A DNA stretch of 44,736 nucleotides from Comamonadaceae bacterium (GCA_947475685.1 CANJNC010000023.1:1-44736), one strand, 5' to 3'; positions 26,218-34,927 are shown, counted from the first letter of the stretch. Notes: generated by a model from the letters alone, not told the origin. Program-made: numbers and translations.

Positions 26218-26565
26218 TCACGCCATAATTTGATAGCTCTCAGCTTGAACGATAGGACGCACCGAGCGTTCGTTCTTTTCCATCTTCACCAGCCCATACC
26301 GGGACATAGTTTTCAGGGTGCGAGACAAATTACCCTGCTGACGCCCGGTGATGTCTGCCAGTTCACTGATTGATGCTGGTCGAGCCGTGCGAATAACGTC
26401 TAGGAGCGCGCGATTCTCATCGCTTAAGACTTGGGATAAGGATCGCATTGAGGTGAACCAGATTTTGGGGTCTGAAGCCTTAGGTTTGATCTCGCCTTTG
26501 GCGATAGCCAAAACCCTCTCGCGTATCTTCTCCTGCGGGGCAATACCAATTTTTATGACTTTCAT
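26218..26565 (-). CDS. Small winged-helix DNA-binding protein (MarR-like, HVO_A0114-type)
   Basis: 115 residues from the ATG at 26565. The pattern is ERVLAIAKGEIKP, IWFTSMRSLSQVLS, then a winged helix with ISELADITGRQQGNLSRTLK as the recognition region. Members of this family often sit beside a small partner protein as possible antitoxins. The same frame remains open upstream to about 26763 with protein-like content (EVERDFNLVLIFDKN, LKIEVAGNLITVVVYTANG) but no ATG or GTG. An out-of-frame ATG at 26780 suggests a frameshift in a longer or upstream gene. It is not clearly a regulator of the pyridine genes. Confidence 0.7.
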   Translation of the reverse strand: MKVIKIGIAPQEKIRERVLAIAKGEIKPKASDPKIWFTSMRSLSQVLSDENRALLDVIRTARPASISELADITGRQQGNLSRTLKTMSRYGLVKMEKNERSVRPIVQAESYQIMA

Positions 26566-26847
26566 TTTGACCTCATCTATGGGCAAGCTGTATTTTCCAA
26601 AAAGCAAGTACCCTTGAGATGGAAGTTTTTTAAATTCTCCATTAGCTGTATAGACTACTACTGTTATAAGATTTCCTGCAACTTCAATCTTTAAATATAG
26701 CTTGCGATTTTTATCAAAAATTAAAACAAGATTGAAATCACGCTCGACCTCTTCATAAGAGGAACATCATTTATAGTCATGATACTCCTACTTGATCGCC
26801 TAACTTAGATTTTCTTGACACGAAAATCTGGGCCGCAAAATGTGACC

Positions 26848-27408
26848 TCAGGGCGTGAGCCATTGCCAATGGTTTTGCAGCAGGCGAGCTCGCCGATGTT
26901 GCGCGCGTCCCAGCTCCAACCAGTCTATTTCTAAGACTTGAGCGATCAATAAAGTAAAGTTATTGACTTCCTCAGGGAGCGTGTAAGCGCTATGTCCTTC
27001 AGCACAGGGACTGCCGGGCGCCAATTGGCCAAGGTAGTCGGTGGCACTAGCCGTTTGCTTGACCCGCTGCCATTGGGCTTCAACTTGAGAGCTAGATGCT
27101 TGATTCGAGAAGGACACCCGTACCCGCAATTGCCAGGACAGACGAGGGCTCCAAAATACGAACAACGCATTGGGCTCGTTGGTGAGTTCCTGCACCTTAG
27201 GGCTTCGCCGGTCCGTGTAGATCTTCAGTGTCTGGCTGGCGAGATCTGCGCTGCGAAGTACAACCGTTCGGGCGTTGACGGTGCCGTCGGTGCCCGTCGT
27301 TGCTAACACAGGCGTTCGCCATGCGTGATGCCGGTCTTGGCTTGCACGCCCGAGTTCCTTCCATATTTGCTGGCGAATCTCCTGCGGCGATTGAAAGTTT
27401 TTTTTCAT
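26848..27408 (-). CDS. Pyridoxamine 5'-phosphate oxidase-family FMN protein
   Basis: 186 residues of the split-barrel flavin-binding family. Seen are TPVLATTGTDGTVNARTVVLR, LKIYTDRRSPKVQEL, FVFWSPRLSWQLRVRV and a C-terminal LEIDWLELGRAQHRRA that resembles the tail of these oxidases. It is smaller than PdxH and is probably a PdxH-like oxidase of unknown substrate. No operon partner is evident. Confidence 0.8.
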   Translation of the reverse strand: MKKNFQSPQEIRQQIWKELGRASQDRHHAWRTPVLATTGTDGTVNARTVVLRSADLASQTLKIYTDRRSPKVQELTNEPNALFVFWSPRLSWQLRVRVSFSNQASSSQVEAQWQRVKQTASATDYLGQLAPGSPCAEGHSAYTLPEEVNNFTLLIAQVLEIDWLELGRAQHRRARLLQNHWQWLTP

Positions 27409-27545
27409 ATTTCAACAAAGCGACGGCTTGGCAAATTCACACTTTAGACGCTCAAAGTGGAAAACTAGCAGGCATTGTGTCTTATAAAAAGCGGTTACGG
27501 CATTGAGATTGGTCCAGCGCAGTAACCCTGTAATCGATTGCACTG

Positions 27546-27794
27546 TCACCTGAACAAAGGCCTGACCGAGGTGAACCCCCCATCCGCCTCAATGACCTGA
27601 CCTGCCAGCCGGAGAGCACCATCTCCTAGTAAAAACGCCATGACATCAGCAACCGGCTCGGCAGACTGAATGCCGCCCAGAGGGTATTGGCGTGCGGCGC
27701 TTTCGCGCATGGCAGTCACTTTAAGCATATTGGCCGTCATTGGTGTGCTCTGGCATGTATCGGGTTGGTTGGTGTCGGTCATATTTTGATCCAA
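27546..27794 (-). pseudogene. C-terminal remnant of a short-chain dehydrogenase/reductase
   Basis: An 82-codon frame whose last 67 codons read as the end of an SDR: TPMTANMLKV, ARQYPLGGIQSAEPVADV, and GQVIEADGGFTSVRP at the C-terminus. The NAD-binding glycine motif and the Ser-Tyr-Lys catalytic residues are missing, so about 170 N-terminal residues have been lost. The remnant begins seven bases after the photolyase-like gene ends. Confidence 0.8.
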
Positions 27795-27800
27795 ATGGGT

Positions 27801-29015
27801 TTACCAAGCTGGCGATTGTCGTGCAACCAACAATTCAGAGGCAGACGCAAAGCCGCGCGAGGCCCTTGTCCACCACTGACTAAAGGAGTCGCAGCGCCTG
27901 TCAATTGCTGGGAAAAGCTCAACCGCCGCTTCGCAAACCGCCAAGCTTGCTAACCACGGTGCAAGGTGCGGCTCGTCCACACTGCGCACTTGAGCGGCGC
28001 CTTGCAGCGCTGCGCCGAGTGTGGCCACATCACCCTGCCAACGCAGCGCAGTTAGTTCAGCCATTCGGCTGGCAACAAAACGCCAGCGCCGCTCGCTCCA
28101 AGGCCAGGCGCGGTGAAAGTCGATCAGAAAGACGCCTATGACCACCGTGTTTGCAGGCAGCGATGAGGGAAGGTCGCCCAGGTTCCAAGGGTGCACCAAC
28201 CAGACTTCGCGGCCTGCCACGACAGCTGCCTCAGGCCTTGTCCAGCCCAGATCGGACGGCGGCTGTGCAAGCAAAGGTGGCTCGATCATCGCGATTTGGG
28301 CAAATGCGTCGTTCTCCGTACGTCCGCGGCGCATGGGTTGGCGGGCAAGGCGGTCCAAGGCCTCATAGGACTGGTCGATCACGCTGCCCGAGCTGTGCCA
28401 GGAGGCAGGCGAGTAACGAGCGACGTTGTCTGCATTGAAAAGATAAGGCTTGCTGCTGCCGGTGCCAGCCACCCATTGCCAACTGAGGTGGTTGCTGGCA
28501 AGGTCACCGTCAAGCAAGTGGGCGTAGAGCCAGTCTGCTGCAACCCGCCAGTGCACCTTGCGCATGTGCACGATGTAGCTGGCCAGCCACATGCGGGCAT
28601 GGTTGTGCAAATAGCCCGTTGCGTACAAACTGCGCACCGACGTATCGATAACGGGCACACCGGTCGCAGCTTGGCGAATATCGGCAGGCAGCAGCGCTGA
28701 GTAGCTGGTCTGCGGCAGCAGGCCCTCGCGCAGAGATTCAAATATTCCTTCACCCCGAAACGCCCAGACATGGCGAAAGTATTCGCGCCATCCAAGCTCG
28801 AAGACGAACTTGTGTTGCACATCGAGCGGGTACTTGGCAATCACACCGTCCAGCACCTCGGGCAGGCTGATCAGTCCATGGGTGATGTAGGGCGAGAGGC
28901 CAGTGACCGCTCCCTCAATAGCGTTTCGGCTGCGCGCATAGTCGCCAGGACTCACGGCCGTCACGCGCGCCAAAGCGGCTTGGCGCGTGGGCGGGAAAGT
29001 GTCGAGCATCGTCAT
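27801..29015 (-). CDS. Photolyase/cryptochrome-like FAD protein with FAD domain at the N-terminus
   Basis: 404 residues. Residues 1-230 carry the FAD-binding half of photolyases: GLSPYITHGLIS, ELGWREYFRHVWA, TGYLHNHARMWLASYIVHM, and DGDLASNHLSWQWVAGTGSSKPY. The alpha/beta antenna domain that normally comes first is absent at the N-terminus. A C-terminal block (EVWLVHPWNLGDLP, VVIGVFLIDFHRAWPWSERRWRFVASRM) resembles that domain, suggesting a permuted order. It overlaps the upstream photolyase gene by four bases. It may be a light sensor or repair enzyme. Confidence 0.82.
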   Translation of the reverse strand: MTMLDTFPPTRQAALARVTAVSPGDYARSRNAIEGAVTGLSPYITHGLISLPEVLDGVIAKYPLDVQHKFVFELGWREYFRHVWAFRGEGIFESLREGLLPQTSYSALLPADIRQAATGVPVIDTSVRSLYATGYLHNHARMWLASYIVHMRKVHWRVAADWLYAHLLDGDLASNHLSWQWVAGTGSSKPYLFNADNVARYSPASWHSSGSVIDQSYEALDRLARQPMRRGRTENDAFAQIAMIEPPLLAQPPSDLGWTRPEAAVVAGREVWLVHPWNLGDLPSSLPANTVVIGVFLIDFHRAWPWSERRWRFVASRMAELTALRWQGDVATLGAALQGAAQVRSVDEPHLAPWLASLAVCEAAVELFPAIDRRCDSFSQWWTRASRGFASASELLVARQSPAW

Positions 29016-30571
29016 TGGGCTTGGCCCACCTCACCACGACGGATCGCGTTGGCACGAAGCGTGACGGCTTGTTTTTGGCTATCCGTCATGCGTGCCACGT
29101 TCTTGACCTGCAAAGCCATGCGCGCGTTCTTGGCAAGCAATTTTTCGTGTCGCATTAAAAAATCCCAATACAGCGTGGTGTAAGGACAGGCGCGCTCACC
29201 CTCACGCAGCGCCGGGTCGTAACGGCACCCCTTGCAAGGCCCACCCATGCGCTGAATGTACTTGCCCGTGGCCACGTAGGGCTTGCTTGCCATGAGACCG
29301 CCGTCGCCGTACTGGCTCATCCCCAAGGTGTTGGGCAATTCCACCCACTCGATGGCGTCTACATAAACCGACAGGTACCAGGCATGCACTTGTTGCGGCC
29401 GCACGCCCAACAACAGGGCATAAAGACCCGTCACCATCAGGCGCTGTATGTGGTGTGCGTAGCCGTGTTCCAGAGTCTGCGTGATGGCATCGCGCAAACA
29501 AGCCATGTCCGTGTGTCCGGTCCAAAACCAGGCGGGCAATTCTTCCTGGGCATTGAGGGCATTGCGCTCAATGTAGCTGGGCATCTGCGTCCAGTAAATG
29601 CCGCGCACATACTCGCGCCATCCCAAAATTTGGCGGACAAAGCCCTCAGCGCTTTGAAGCGGAACTTGGCCAGAGCGGTAAGCCGCTTCCACCGCTTGAA
29701 CCACCTCGCGCGCACTGAGCAGTTTGAGGTTCATGGCCGCCGACAGATGCGAGTGGAACAGCCACGGCTCGCCAGGCCATAAGGCATCTTCATAGCGCCC
29801 AAAAAGCGCCAGACGCTCGCTTACAAAGCGCTTGAGCGCTTGCAAGGCTTGACTGCGGGTCACTGGCCAAGCAAAGCTCAAGAGCGTGCCAGGGTGATCA
29901 GCAAAGCGGGTGTTAACAAGTGCAATGACCTCAAGCGTAAGGGCGTCGGGCTCAAAGGTCGCACGGGCCGGCACCGGGCCGGGGCCTTGGGGGCCAAAGG
30001 CTTCACGGTTGTCGGCGTCAAAATTCCATTGCCCACCGGCGGGCTTGTCATCGTCCATCAGGATTTTGTGGCGTTGGCGCAGTTCGCGGTAAAAGTACTC
30101 CAGCCGCAAAGACTTACGCCCTTCGGCATGGGCCGCAAAATCGAGCACAGTCGTGAAGAAATGCCGGTCCTCGCAGACTTCCAGCGTCAGACCAGCGGCC
30201 TTGACAGCGGCCTTCAATTGCTGGAACACGCGCCAGTCCCCCGGCGCGGTCATCACCACGCGCTTGGGCGCCAGCGCCGACAGATCGGCTTGCAGTTTGG
30301 CCCCAAGGCTTTGCAGATCGGCGCCAGCGCCGGTGCCGTCAAGCCGGTGGTAGTGCAGCGGTCGGCCCGCGTCGCGCAGCGCCTGTGCAAAGTGACGCAT
30401 GGCGCTCAAAAACAAAGTGATGCGCTGCTTGCTTGACCAAACATGGGTGGACTCTTCGTGGGCTTCAGCCATCCAAACAGCATCTTGCGCGCAGTCAAAT
30501 CCGTCAAAGGCAGCTGCGTCCAAGTCGAGTTGGTCTCCCAGCACCAAAATCAGATGTCTTACTTTATGCAT
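29012..30571 (-). CDS. Iron-sulfur bacterial cryptochrome/photolyase, (6-4)-type (PhrB-like)
   Basis: 519 residues from ATG 30571. The N-terminus LILVLGDQLD and EESTHVWSSKQRITLFLSAMRHF identify the deep-branching FeS-BCP group. Cys358, Cys446, Cys449 and Cys462 have the same relative spacing (88, 3, 13) as the 4Fe-4S ligands of Agrobacterium PhrB. NTLGMSQYGDGG and ATGKYIQRMGG are also typical. It probably repairs (6-4) photoproducts using FAD and a lumazine-type antenna. The stop overlaps the start of the next photolyase-like gene (ATGA), so the two are cotranscribed. Confidence 0.93.
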   Translation of the reverse strand: MHKVRHLILVLGDQLDLDAAAFDGFDCAQDAVWMAEAHEESTHVWSSKQRITLFLSAMRHFAQALRDAGRPLHYHRLDGTGAGADLQSLGAKLQADLSALAPKRVVMTAPGDWRVFQQLKAAVKAAGLTLEVCEDRHFFTTVLDFAAHAEGRKSLRLEYFYRELRQRHKILMDDDKPAGGQWNFDADNREAFGPQGPGPVPARATFEPDALTLEVIALVNTRFADHPGTLLSFAWPVTRSQALQALKRFVSERLALFGRYEDALWPGEPWLFHSHLSAAMNLKLLSAREVVQAVEAAYRSGQVPLQSAEGFVRQILGWREYVRGIYWTQMPSYIERNALNAQEELPAWFWTGHTDMACLRDAITQTLEHGYAHHIQRLMVTGLYALLLGVRPQQVHAWYLSVYVDAIEWVELPNTLGMSQYGDGGLMASKPYVATGKYIQRMGGPCKGCRYDPALREGERACPYTTLYWDFLMRHEKLLAKNARMALQVKNVARMTDSQKQAVTLRANAIRRGEVGQAQ

Positions 30572-31064
30572 GGTGTCTTTCAAGGGTAACGGTTGTGATG
30601 GGCGCAGTGGGTGTAAGTGGCGATTTGGTTAACCTGTGTGTCCCGGGACCCAAGAGGTTTGGTGCGCAAGCGGCACATGAATGGCATTGCTATACAGCCT
30701 ATGACTAAAAGCAATGCTTCCCCTCCTTTCACTTTTGCTCTAAACATCGGCACTGAGCCAAGGCTGTACAAAAGCAAACCAGCCCCCGATAAGATAGAGC
30801 ACAACGCTCACCGCATACAAAGTGCTGGCGGTCTTGCGCGTCTTCAAACAGTCAAACTGCGCACAGGGAGCAATGCAATTAGCAGCATTAATATTAAACG
30901 ACCCACACTTCCATTGTACTGAAAAGAAATTTAGAAAATAGATTTTTTTTAAATTAACAAGAGCATCAATCAGCAAAAGAAAATTAAGGTTCTATGGACA
31001 TCCAAACTTCACTTGCAAATTAGACCTATAGAACCGAAAATACCTTCATTACTTGAGAGTCAGT
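30572..31064. other. Gene-poor interval upstream of the photolyase
   Basis: Apart from one doubtful minus-strand small frame at 30580-30804, this AT-rich stretch shows no gene I can support. It must hold the promoter of the photolyase pair (minus strand) and that of the secreted hydrolase (plus strand). Confidence 0.5.
30580..30804 (-). CDS. Possible small membrane protein before the photolyase
   Basis: A 74-codon frame with two hydrophobic stretches (LSGAGLLLYSLGSVPMF and ALLLVIGCIAMPF) that ends nine bases before the photolyase ATG. An AAAGGAGG site lies inside it, so a shorter version might start near 30734 at a TTG. A second frame at 30740-30976 also ends in a membrane-like segment and overlaps it out of frame. 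One of the two may be a decayed gene. No homology recognised. Confidence 0.25.
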   Translation of the reverse strand: MCSILSGAGLLLYSLGSVPMFRAKVKGGEALLLVIGCIAMPFMCRLRTKPLGSRDTQVNQIATYTHCAHHNRYP

Positions 31065-31889
31065 ATGAAATTTATCAAAATATTTCTTTTGTTATTTGCA
31101 TTTACAGCGGGTGTAGCAGTTGCTCAAAATGCGAGTCAACCGCCAGTTGAAAAAATCCTAACTGTGGAAGCCAGTAATGGATCGAAGCAGTCTGGCGTTA
31201 TTTCTTTTCTTGCCAATTCAACACAGCCAAGGATTTTGGTTGCAATCATTCCCGGAAACCCTGTTCTTGCAAGAGCCACTGTTAACTATTTTACCAGTAA
31301 GGTAATGATCCAGCAGGAAGGGAGTTTTGTTGTCAGGGAAAGACTTCGCTTGCTCGATGAAGATATCGCAACTTTGGTGGTTGATTGCAGGTCAGATTTT
31401 TCAACTTCATGCGACGATGGTTACCAAATGTCCGAACAGCGTTTCAAGGACATTCGCCCCCTAATGGATTTGGCAAAAAGTAGTTTCCCTTCAATTAAGC
31501 AGGTTTGGGTGCTTTCAACCAGCAGAGGGTACTTCACCTCTGCGGCCATTACAAAATATTCAAACAACTACTTTGCAGGAGTCGTTCATACTGCCGGAGT
31601 AGTTGATATGGTCGTGAAGTACCCTGAAGCTATTACCAAGTCAGAAACTCCGCAATTTTTTGTTCATCACGCCGACGATCCTTGCAACATAACGAGATAT
31701 TCAACAGCCAAAAATGTTGCCGCCCAGATTGAAGCGCCACTGATTACGGTATACGGTGGCTCAGGTTATTACGGAGGTGCTTGCCAAGCACACACCCAAC
31801 ATGGCTTCAAAGGAATGGAGGAAAAAGTTATGGCAAATATTTCCAAGATAATCAAGTCAAGTTCGGTCGAACAAACAGAAATCCGTTAG
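31065..31889 (+). CDS. Secreted alpha/beta-hydrolase-like protein
   Basis: 274 residues from ATG 31065 with a clear signal peptide (FLLLFAFTAGVAVA, cut before QNAS). RILVAIIPGNP resembles the oxyanion-strand region, LSTSRGYFTS the nucleophile elbow (S-T-S-R-G in place of G-x-S-x-G), HHADDPC the acid loop, and CQAHTQHGF the histidine loop. The acid-Cys and Cys-Gln...His pattern matches the partial protein at 1-720. The paired cysteines could form a disulfide in the periplasm. Substrate unknown. It stands alone in an AT-rich region. Confidence 0.75.
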   Translation: MKFIKIFLLLFAFTAGVAVAQNASQPPVEKILTVEASNGSKQSGVISFLANSTQPRILVAIIPGNPVLARATVNYFTSKVMIQQEGSFVVRERLRLLDEDIATLVVDCRSDFSTSCDDGYQMSEQRFKDIRPLMDLAKSSFPSIKQVWVLSTSRGYFTSAAITKYSNNYFAGVVHTAGVVDMVVKYPEAITKSETPQFFVHHADDPCNITRYSTAKNVAAQIEAPLITVYGGSGYYGGACQAHTQHGFKGMEEKVMANISKIIKSSSVEQTEIR

Positions 31890-32033
31890 AGCAAATTGGC
31901 ATTCGGCGGCAAAGATAGTGTTTTGGTTAACACACGCATCCCGTATCAAACCAATAGTGCGTCTTAGGGTGTTGAGGTCGCCTCTAAAGCGTTGGTATTT
32001 TAAAAATCGTGAGAAATTGCGCAGAATATGCCC

Positions 32034-32125
32034 AAAAATAGATAATCAGACCCCGCCGTAACCCCACCCCCCTGATTCTCAGTTGGTACCATCCGGGCGA
32101 CCCTTGCACTATGTTTTGCTCAAAC
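32034..32125. repeat. Dispersed C-rich repeat, copy A
   Basis: Begins AAAAATAGATAA (32034-32045), continues with a C-rich core at 32048-32072 (CCGTAACCCCACCCCCC), then TTGGTACC, and ends TTTGCTCAAAC (32115-32125). Copy C at 34725-34814 has the same start, core, end and total length within two bases. It lies in the 312-base gap 31890-32201, which holds no gene, and just before the cyclase gene. Confidence 0.7.
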
Positions 32126-32201
32126 GATGGATAGTTTTGTACTCTACTCCTAGGTAAGATGAGCTATTATCTGTTTTTACACCTCTGTTAGCTATAAAAC
32201 C

Positions 32202-34121
32202 ATGCCCGATCCTACCCCCATAAGCAAACTCGCGGCCATCCTCGCCGCTGATGTGGTCGGCTTTAGCTTGAAGATGGGTGAGAACGAGTATCTAACGCTC
32301 AAAAACCTCAAAGCCTGCAGAGTCATTGTGGACTCTGCCATTAAAAACAATCAGGGCAGGATATTCACCACGGCTGGAGATTCAGTGATTGCGGAGTTTG
32401 CAAGCCCGGTGAACGCCATTGTGGCTGCGGTGGAGTTTCAAAAGAACATCATGGCGAGGAACGCCGCCTGTGCAGTTGAAGACCGCATGGAGTTCAGGGT
32501 GGGTTTGAACCTAGGGGATGTGATTGTTGAAGGAGATAATCTCTATGGTGACGGTGTCAACATAGCTGCCAGGATAGAAGCCAGTGCTGAGCCTGGTGGC
32601 ATTCATGTCTCAGCCAAGTTTTACGACGAGGTGAGGCGAAAGCTGGACTTGAGCTTTGAGAGCTTGGGCGAGCAGCATTTAAAGAATATCTCAGACCCGA
32701 TAGCAACTTTTAAAGTTAACCTCGAAGTTGAAGGCATAAAGACAGTACAGAGCCATTCAGCTCAGCCAAACCCCAGTTCCAAGAAAGAGTCGAGTGTATT
32801 GGCAAAGCTATTTGGGACCCCACTGAAGAAAGTTATCAGTTCATCTGTAGTCGTCGTAGTTCTTACCGTGGGTGGGTACTGGGGGATGCAACAGGAAAAC
32901 AAACCCAGTGTTAACCCACTCTCCATTGCGGTACTTCCCTTCACCAACCTCACAGGGGATCCATCGCAAGCTTATGTTGCCGATGGTATGACCGCCAAAG
33001 TAACGACCGATTTATCTCGCATCAGGGATACGGTTGTGATGGATGCAGGCATCGCAATGAAATACAAGGACAAGGCAGGAGGCGTTCAACTAATTGCCAG
33101 TGAATTGGGTGTTCGATTTGTACTTCAAGGTGATGTGCAAAAAAATGCAGGCAAAGTACAAATAAATGCCAAGCTGACAGATGCCATATCGAACAAACAA
33201 CTCTGGTCAGAAAGCTTTGAGGGCGAGATGTCTAATCTCTTTGCTTTGCAAGACAAGGTCACCAATCGCATCAGCGGAAGTTTGGGTCCTCAGATGCTGA
33301 TCGTAGCGGCAACTGAAAGTGAAAAAAGAAAATCTAGCCCACAAGCTTCTGAATTGATTTTGCGGTATCGTGCTTTGGTTTTTAAAGGGAATGACGCTGC
33401 GAACTTTGAGCAAAGAATCGATCTGTTAAGACAAGCGTTGAAATTGGAACCTAGTAACCTTGATGCTATGAGTGGTCTGTCCGTTGCATCGGGGTTGTTT
33501 GCACCAAGGTCGCCAGAACAAGATTTAAGGAAATCCCGATTTAATGAATCTCATTCCCTTGCATTAAAAGTGAAGGAGATAGATCCAAATAATAGAGAGA
33601 TATATATGTCCTTGGCTTTATATGATAGAGAAAATGATAACTTACTTGGAGCCAAGCAAAATATGGAGACCTGGCTAGAATTAAATCCCAGTTCAAGAAG
33701 TATTTCTACTTACGGAAATATTCTTTTGATAAATGGAGAAACCACTAAAGCTTTAGAAGTTCTATCTAAAATTTACAAAATGCATTCAAAATTTCCGTCT
33801 GATACTATTCTTAGCGCACTTGGGCGATTACATTTGGTATTAGGGCAAACAGATCTTGCAATAGACTATTTTTTGAAGGCAACTCAAGCTAATTCAAAAG
33901 TGCCAGTATATTGGGCATGCTTAGCTGTTGCCCACACTATGAAGGGAGAATCAAATCAAGTTGCAGCGGCTGTTGCAGAGGTAAAGAAATTGAATCCCAA
34001 TGCTGATAGTGCGAGTTTGAACTTCATTTTTAAACCACTTTCAGCCAGCCCACCGTCCTACAAAGAGTGGTACGAAAAGACCTACCTGCCTGCATACCGC
34101 AAAGCTGGTTTGAAGGAGTAA
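32202..34121 (+). CDS. Class III adenylate/guanylate cyclase with membrane segment and TPR-like region
   Basis: 639 residues. The cyclase domain (about 8-175) has both metal aspartates, Asp17 (AADVVGFS) and Asp60 (TAGDSV), and the transition-state pair Asn120 and Arg124 (GVNIAARIE), so it should be active. A membrane helix follows at about 211-228. Residues 240-365 resemble the TolB-N/FlgO-like module (SIAVLPFTNLTGDPSQAYVADGM), and 370-620 look like tetratricopeptide repeats. The architecture is common in rhizobia and Burkholderiales. The nucleotide product is unknown. Copies of the C-rich repeat lie on both sides of the gene. Confidence 0.9.
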   Translation: MPDPTPISKLAAILAADVVGFSLKMGENEYLTLKNLKACRVIVDSAIKNNQGRIFTTAGDSVIAEFASPVNAIVAAVEFQKNIMARNAACAVEDRMEFRVGLNLGDVIVEGDNLYGDGVNIAARIEASAEPGGIHVSAKFYDEVRRKLDLSFESLGEQHLKNISDPIATFKVNLEVEGIKTVQSHSAQPNPSSKKESSVLAKLFGTPLKKVISSSVVVVVLTVGGYWGMQQENKPSVNPLSIAVLPFTNLTGDPSQAYVADGMTAKVTTDLSRIRDTVVMDAGIAMKYKDKAGGVQLIASELGVRFVLQGDVQKNAGKVQINAKLTDAISNKQLWSESFEGEMSNLFALQDKVTNRISGSLGPQMLIVAATESEKRKSSPQASELILRYRALVFKGNDAANFEQRIDLLRQALKLEPSNLDAMSGLSVASGLFAPRSPEQDLRKSRFNESHSLALKVKEIDPNNREIYMSLALYDRENDNLLGAKQNMETWLELNPSSRSISTYGNILLINGETTKALEVLSKIYKMHSKFPSDTILSALGRLHLVLGQTDLAIDYFLKATQANSKVPVYWACLAVAHTMKGESNQVAAAVAEVKKLNPNADSASLNFIFKPLSASPPSYKEWYEKTYLPAYRKAGLKE

Positions 34122-34167
34122 CTCGTAGTCTTGCAAACAAATACAGAACAATAAAAAAGCTAGGAGT

Positions 34168-34248
34168 CAGACTCCACCGTACCCCCACCCCCCCATTTTA
34201 GATTTGGGACTTCTACATTCACCTACCGCTCTGATCTGCTCGAGTAAT
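34168..34248. repeat. Dispersed C-rich repeat, copy B
   Basis: ACTCCACCGTACCCCCACCC with following Cs at 34171-34194, then GATTTGGGAC at 34201-34210. Six-base arms GGAGTC and GACTCC (34163-34175) form a near-perfect palindrome at its left edge. The weaker right part contains CTGCTCGA. Same orientation as copies A, C and D. Confidence 0.6.
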
Positions 34249-34301
34249 CATTAAACGATAGCAATCCTTGCAAGAATATTACTTTAAGACTCTACTAATG
34301 T

Positions 34302-34658
34302 TCAATGCAAGAAAAACCATAAACTTGCCCCCAAGACAATCAGCAGTGCCGATATCCATCGATTTAAGCTTCGCAACCGCTTGAGCTGACTTACCAGCGC
34401 AACCTGCTGCTCGGCAAGCTCACTCACTATGGCTTCCAAGCTTTTCTGCTTTTCCTGTAATTCCTTGATCTCCACCATTGCAGTGGCTAGATGGGTTTCT
34501 ATTTCACTTTGAATCAAAGGCGGAGGTGTTGTATTGGTTTCAGGACTTGAACGTTGGCGATCAATTAGATCTCGAGCCTTGCCAAGTACTTTAGGAGCGT
34601 GTTCAACAACAGTACCCCAAGGAATGGCTTTAATTGCAGATAACCAAGGTATAGGCAT
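34302..34658 (-). CDS. Coiled-coil protein with C-terminal membrane anchor
   Basis: 118 residues. The N-terminus MPIPWLSAIKAIPWGTVVEHAPK is followed by a Ser/Pro-rich linker. A coiled coil occupies about residues 50-92 (heptad-like ETHLATAMVEIKELQEKQKS), and the last 18 residues (WISALLIVLGASLWFFLH) form a tail anchor. The form resembles small conserved hypothetical proteins of Burkholderiales. Function unknown. C-rich repeats B and C flank it. Confidence 0.65.
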   Translation of the reverse strand: MPIPWLSAIKAIPWGTVVEHAPKVLGKARDLIDRQRSSPETNTTPPPLIQSEIETHLATAMVEIKELQEKQKSLEAIVSELAEQQVALVSQLKRLRSLNRWISALLIVLGASLWFFLH

Positions 34659-34724
34659 ATTGATTTAAATTTACGTGGTGGCTGATCAAGGCTATGTTAG
34701 CACCTCGTATGGATAAATATACTC

Positions 34725-34814
34725 AAAAATAGATAACCCAAACCAACGTGCCCCCACCCCCACTTATTGGCGGCGGGACCTCCGGACAGCCTTTGCATAC
34801 CAATTTGCTCAAAC
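34725..34814. repeat. Dispersed C-rich repeat, copy C
   Basis: AAAAATAGATAA at 34725-34736, core CGTGCCCCCACCCCCAC at about 34747-34763, GGCGGGACCTCCGGAC, and TTTGCTCAAAC at 34804-34814. It aligns with copy A over 90 bases and ends 12 bases before the recombinase tail fragment. Confidence 0.7.
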
Positions 34815-34825
34815 AAAAGCAGTTT

Positions 34826-34915
34826 TTAATTATCTGGAAAATGTTCCACTTTAATGTGGATGCCCATGCCCTTTTGACGCAGCAGTTGAATCACAGAACG
34901 AAGATCATCGTTCAT
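34826..34915 (-). pseudogene. C-terminal (HTH) fragment of a serine recombinase
   Basis: Read on the minus strand, 34915-34826 encodes MNDDLRSVIQLLRQKGMGI and then unrelated residues to a stop. The segment is nearly identical to the C-terminal part of the broken recombinase at 36077-36602 (MNDGLKSAIQLLRQKGMGI). The DNA match covers about 34858-34924 against 36131-36197. No catalytic domain is attached. Confidence 0.75.
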
Positions 34916-34927
34916 CTTGTCATGACT

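Noticed and set aside
32034-34814. Integron cassette array (C-rich repeats as attC sites)
   Set aside because: The repeats lack paired R and L box core sequences and no integrase gene is visible.
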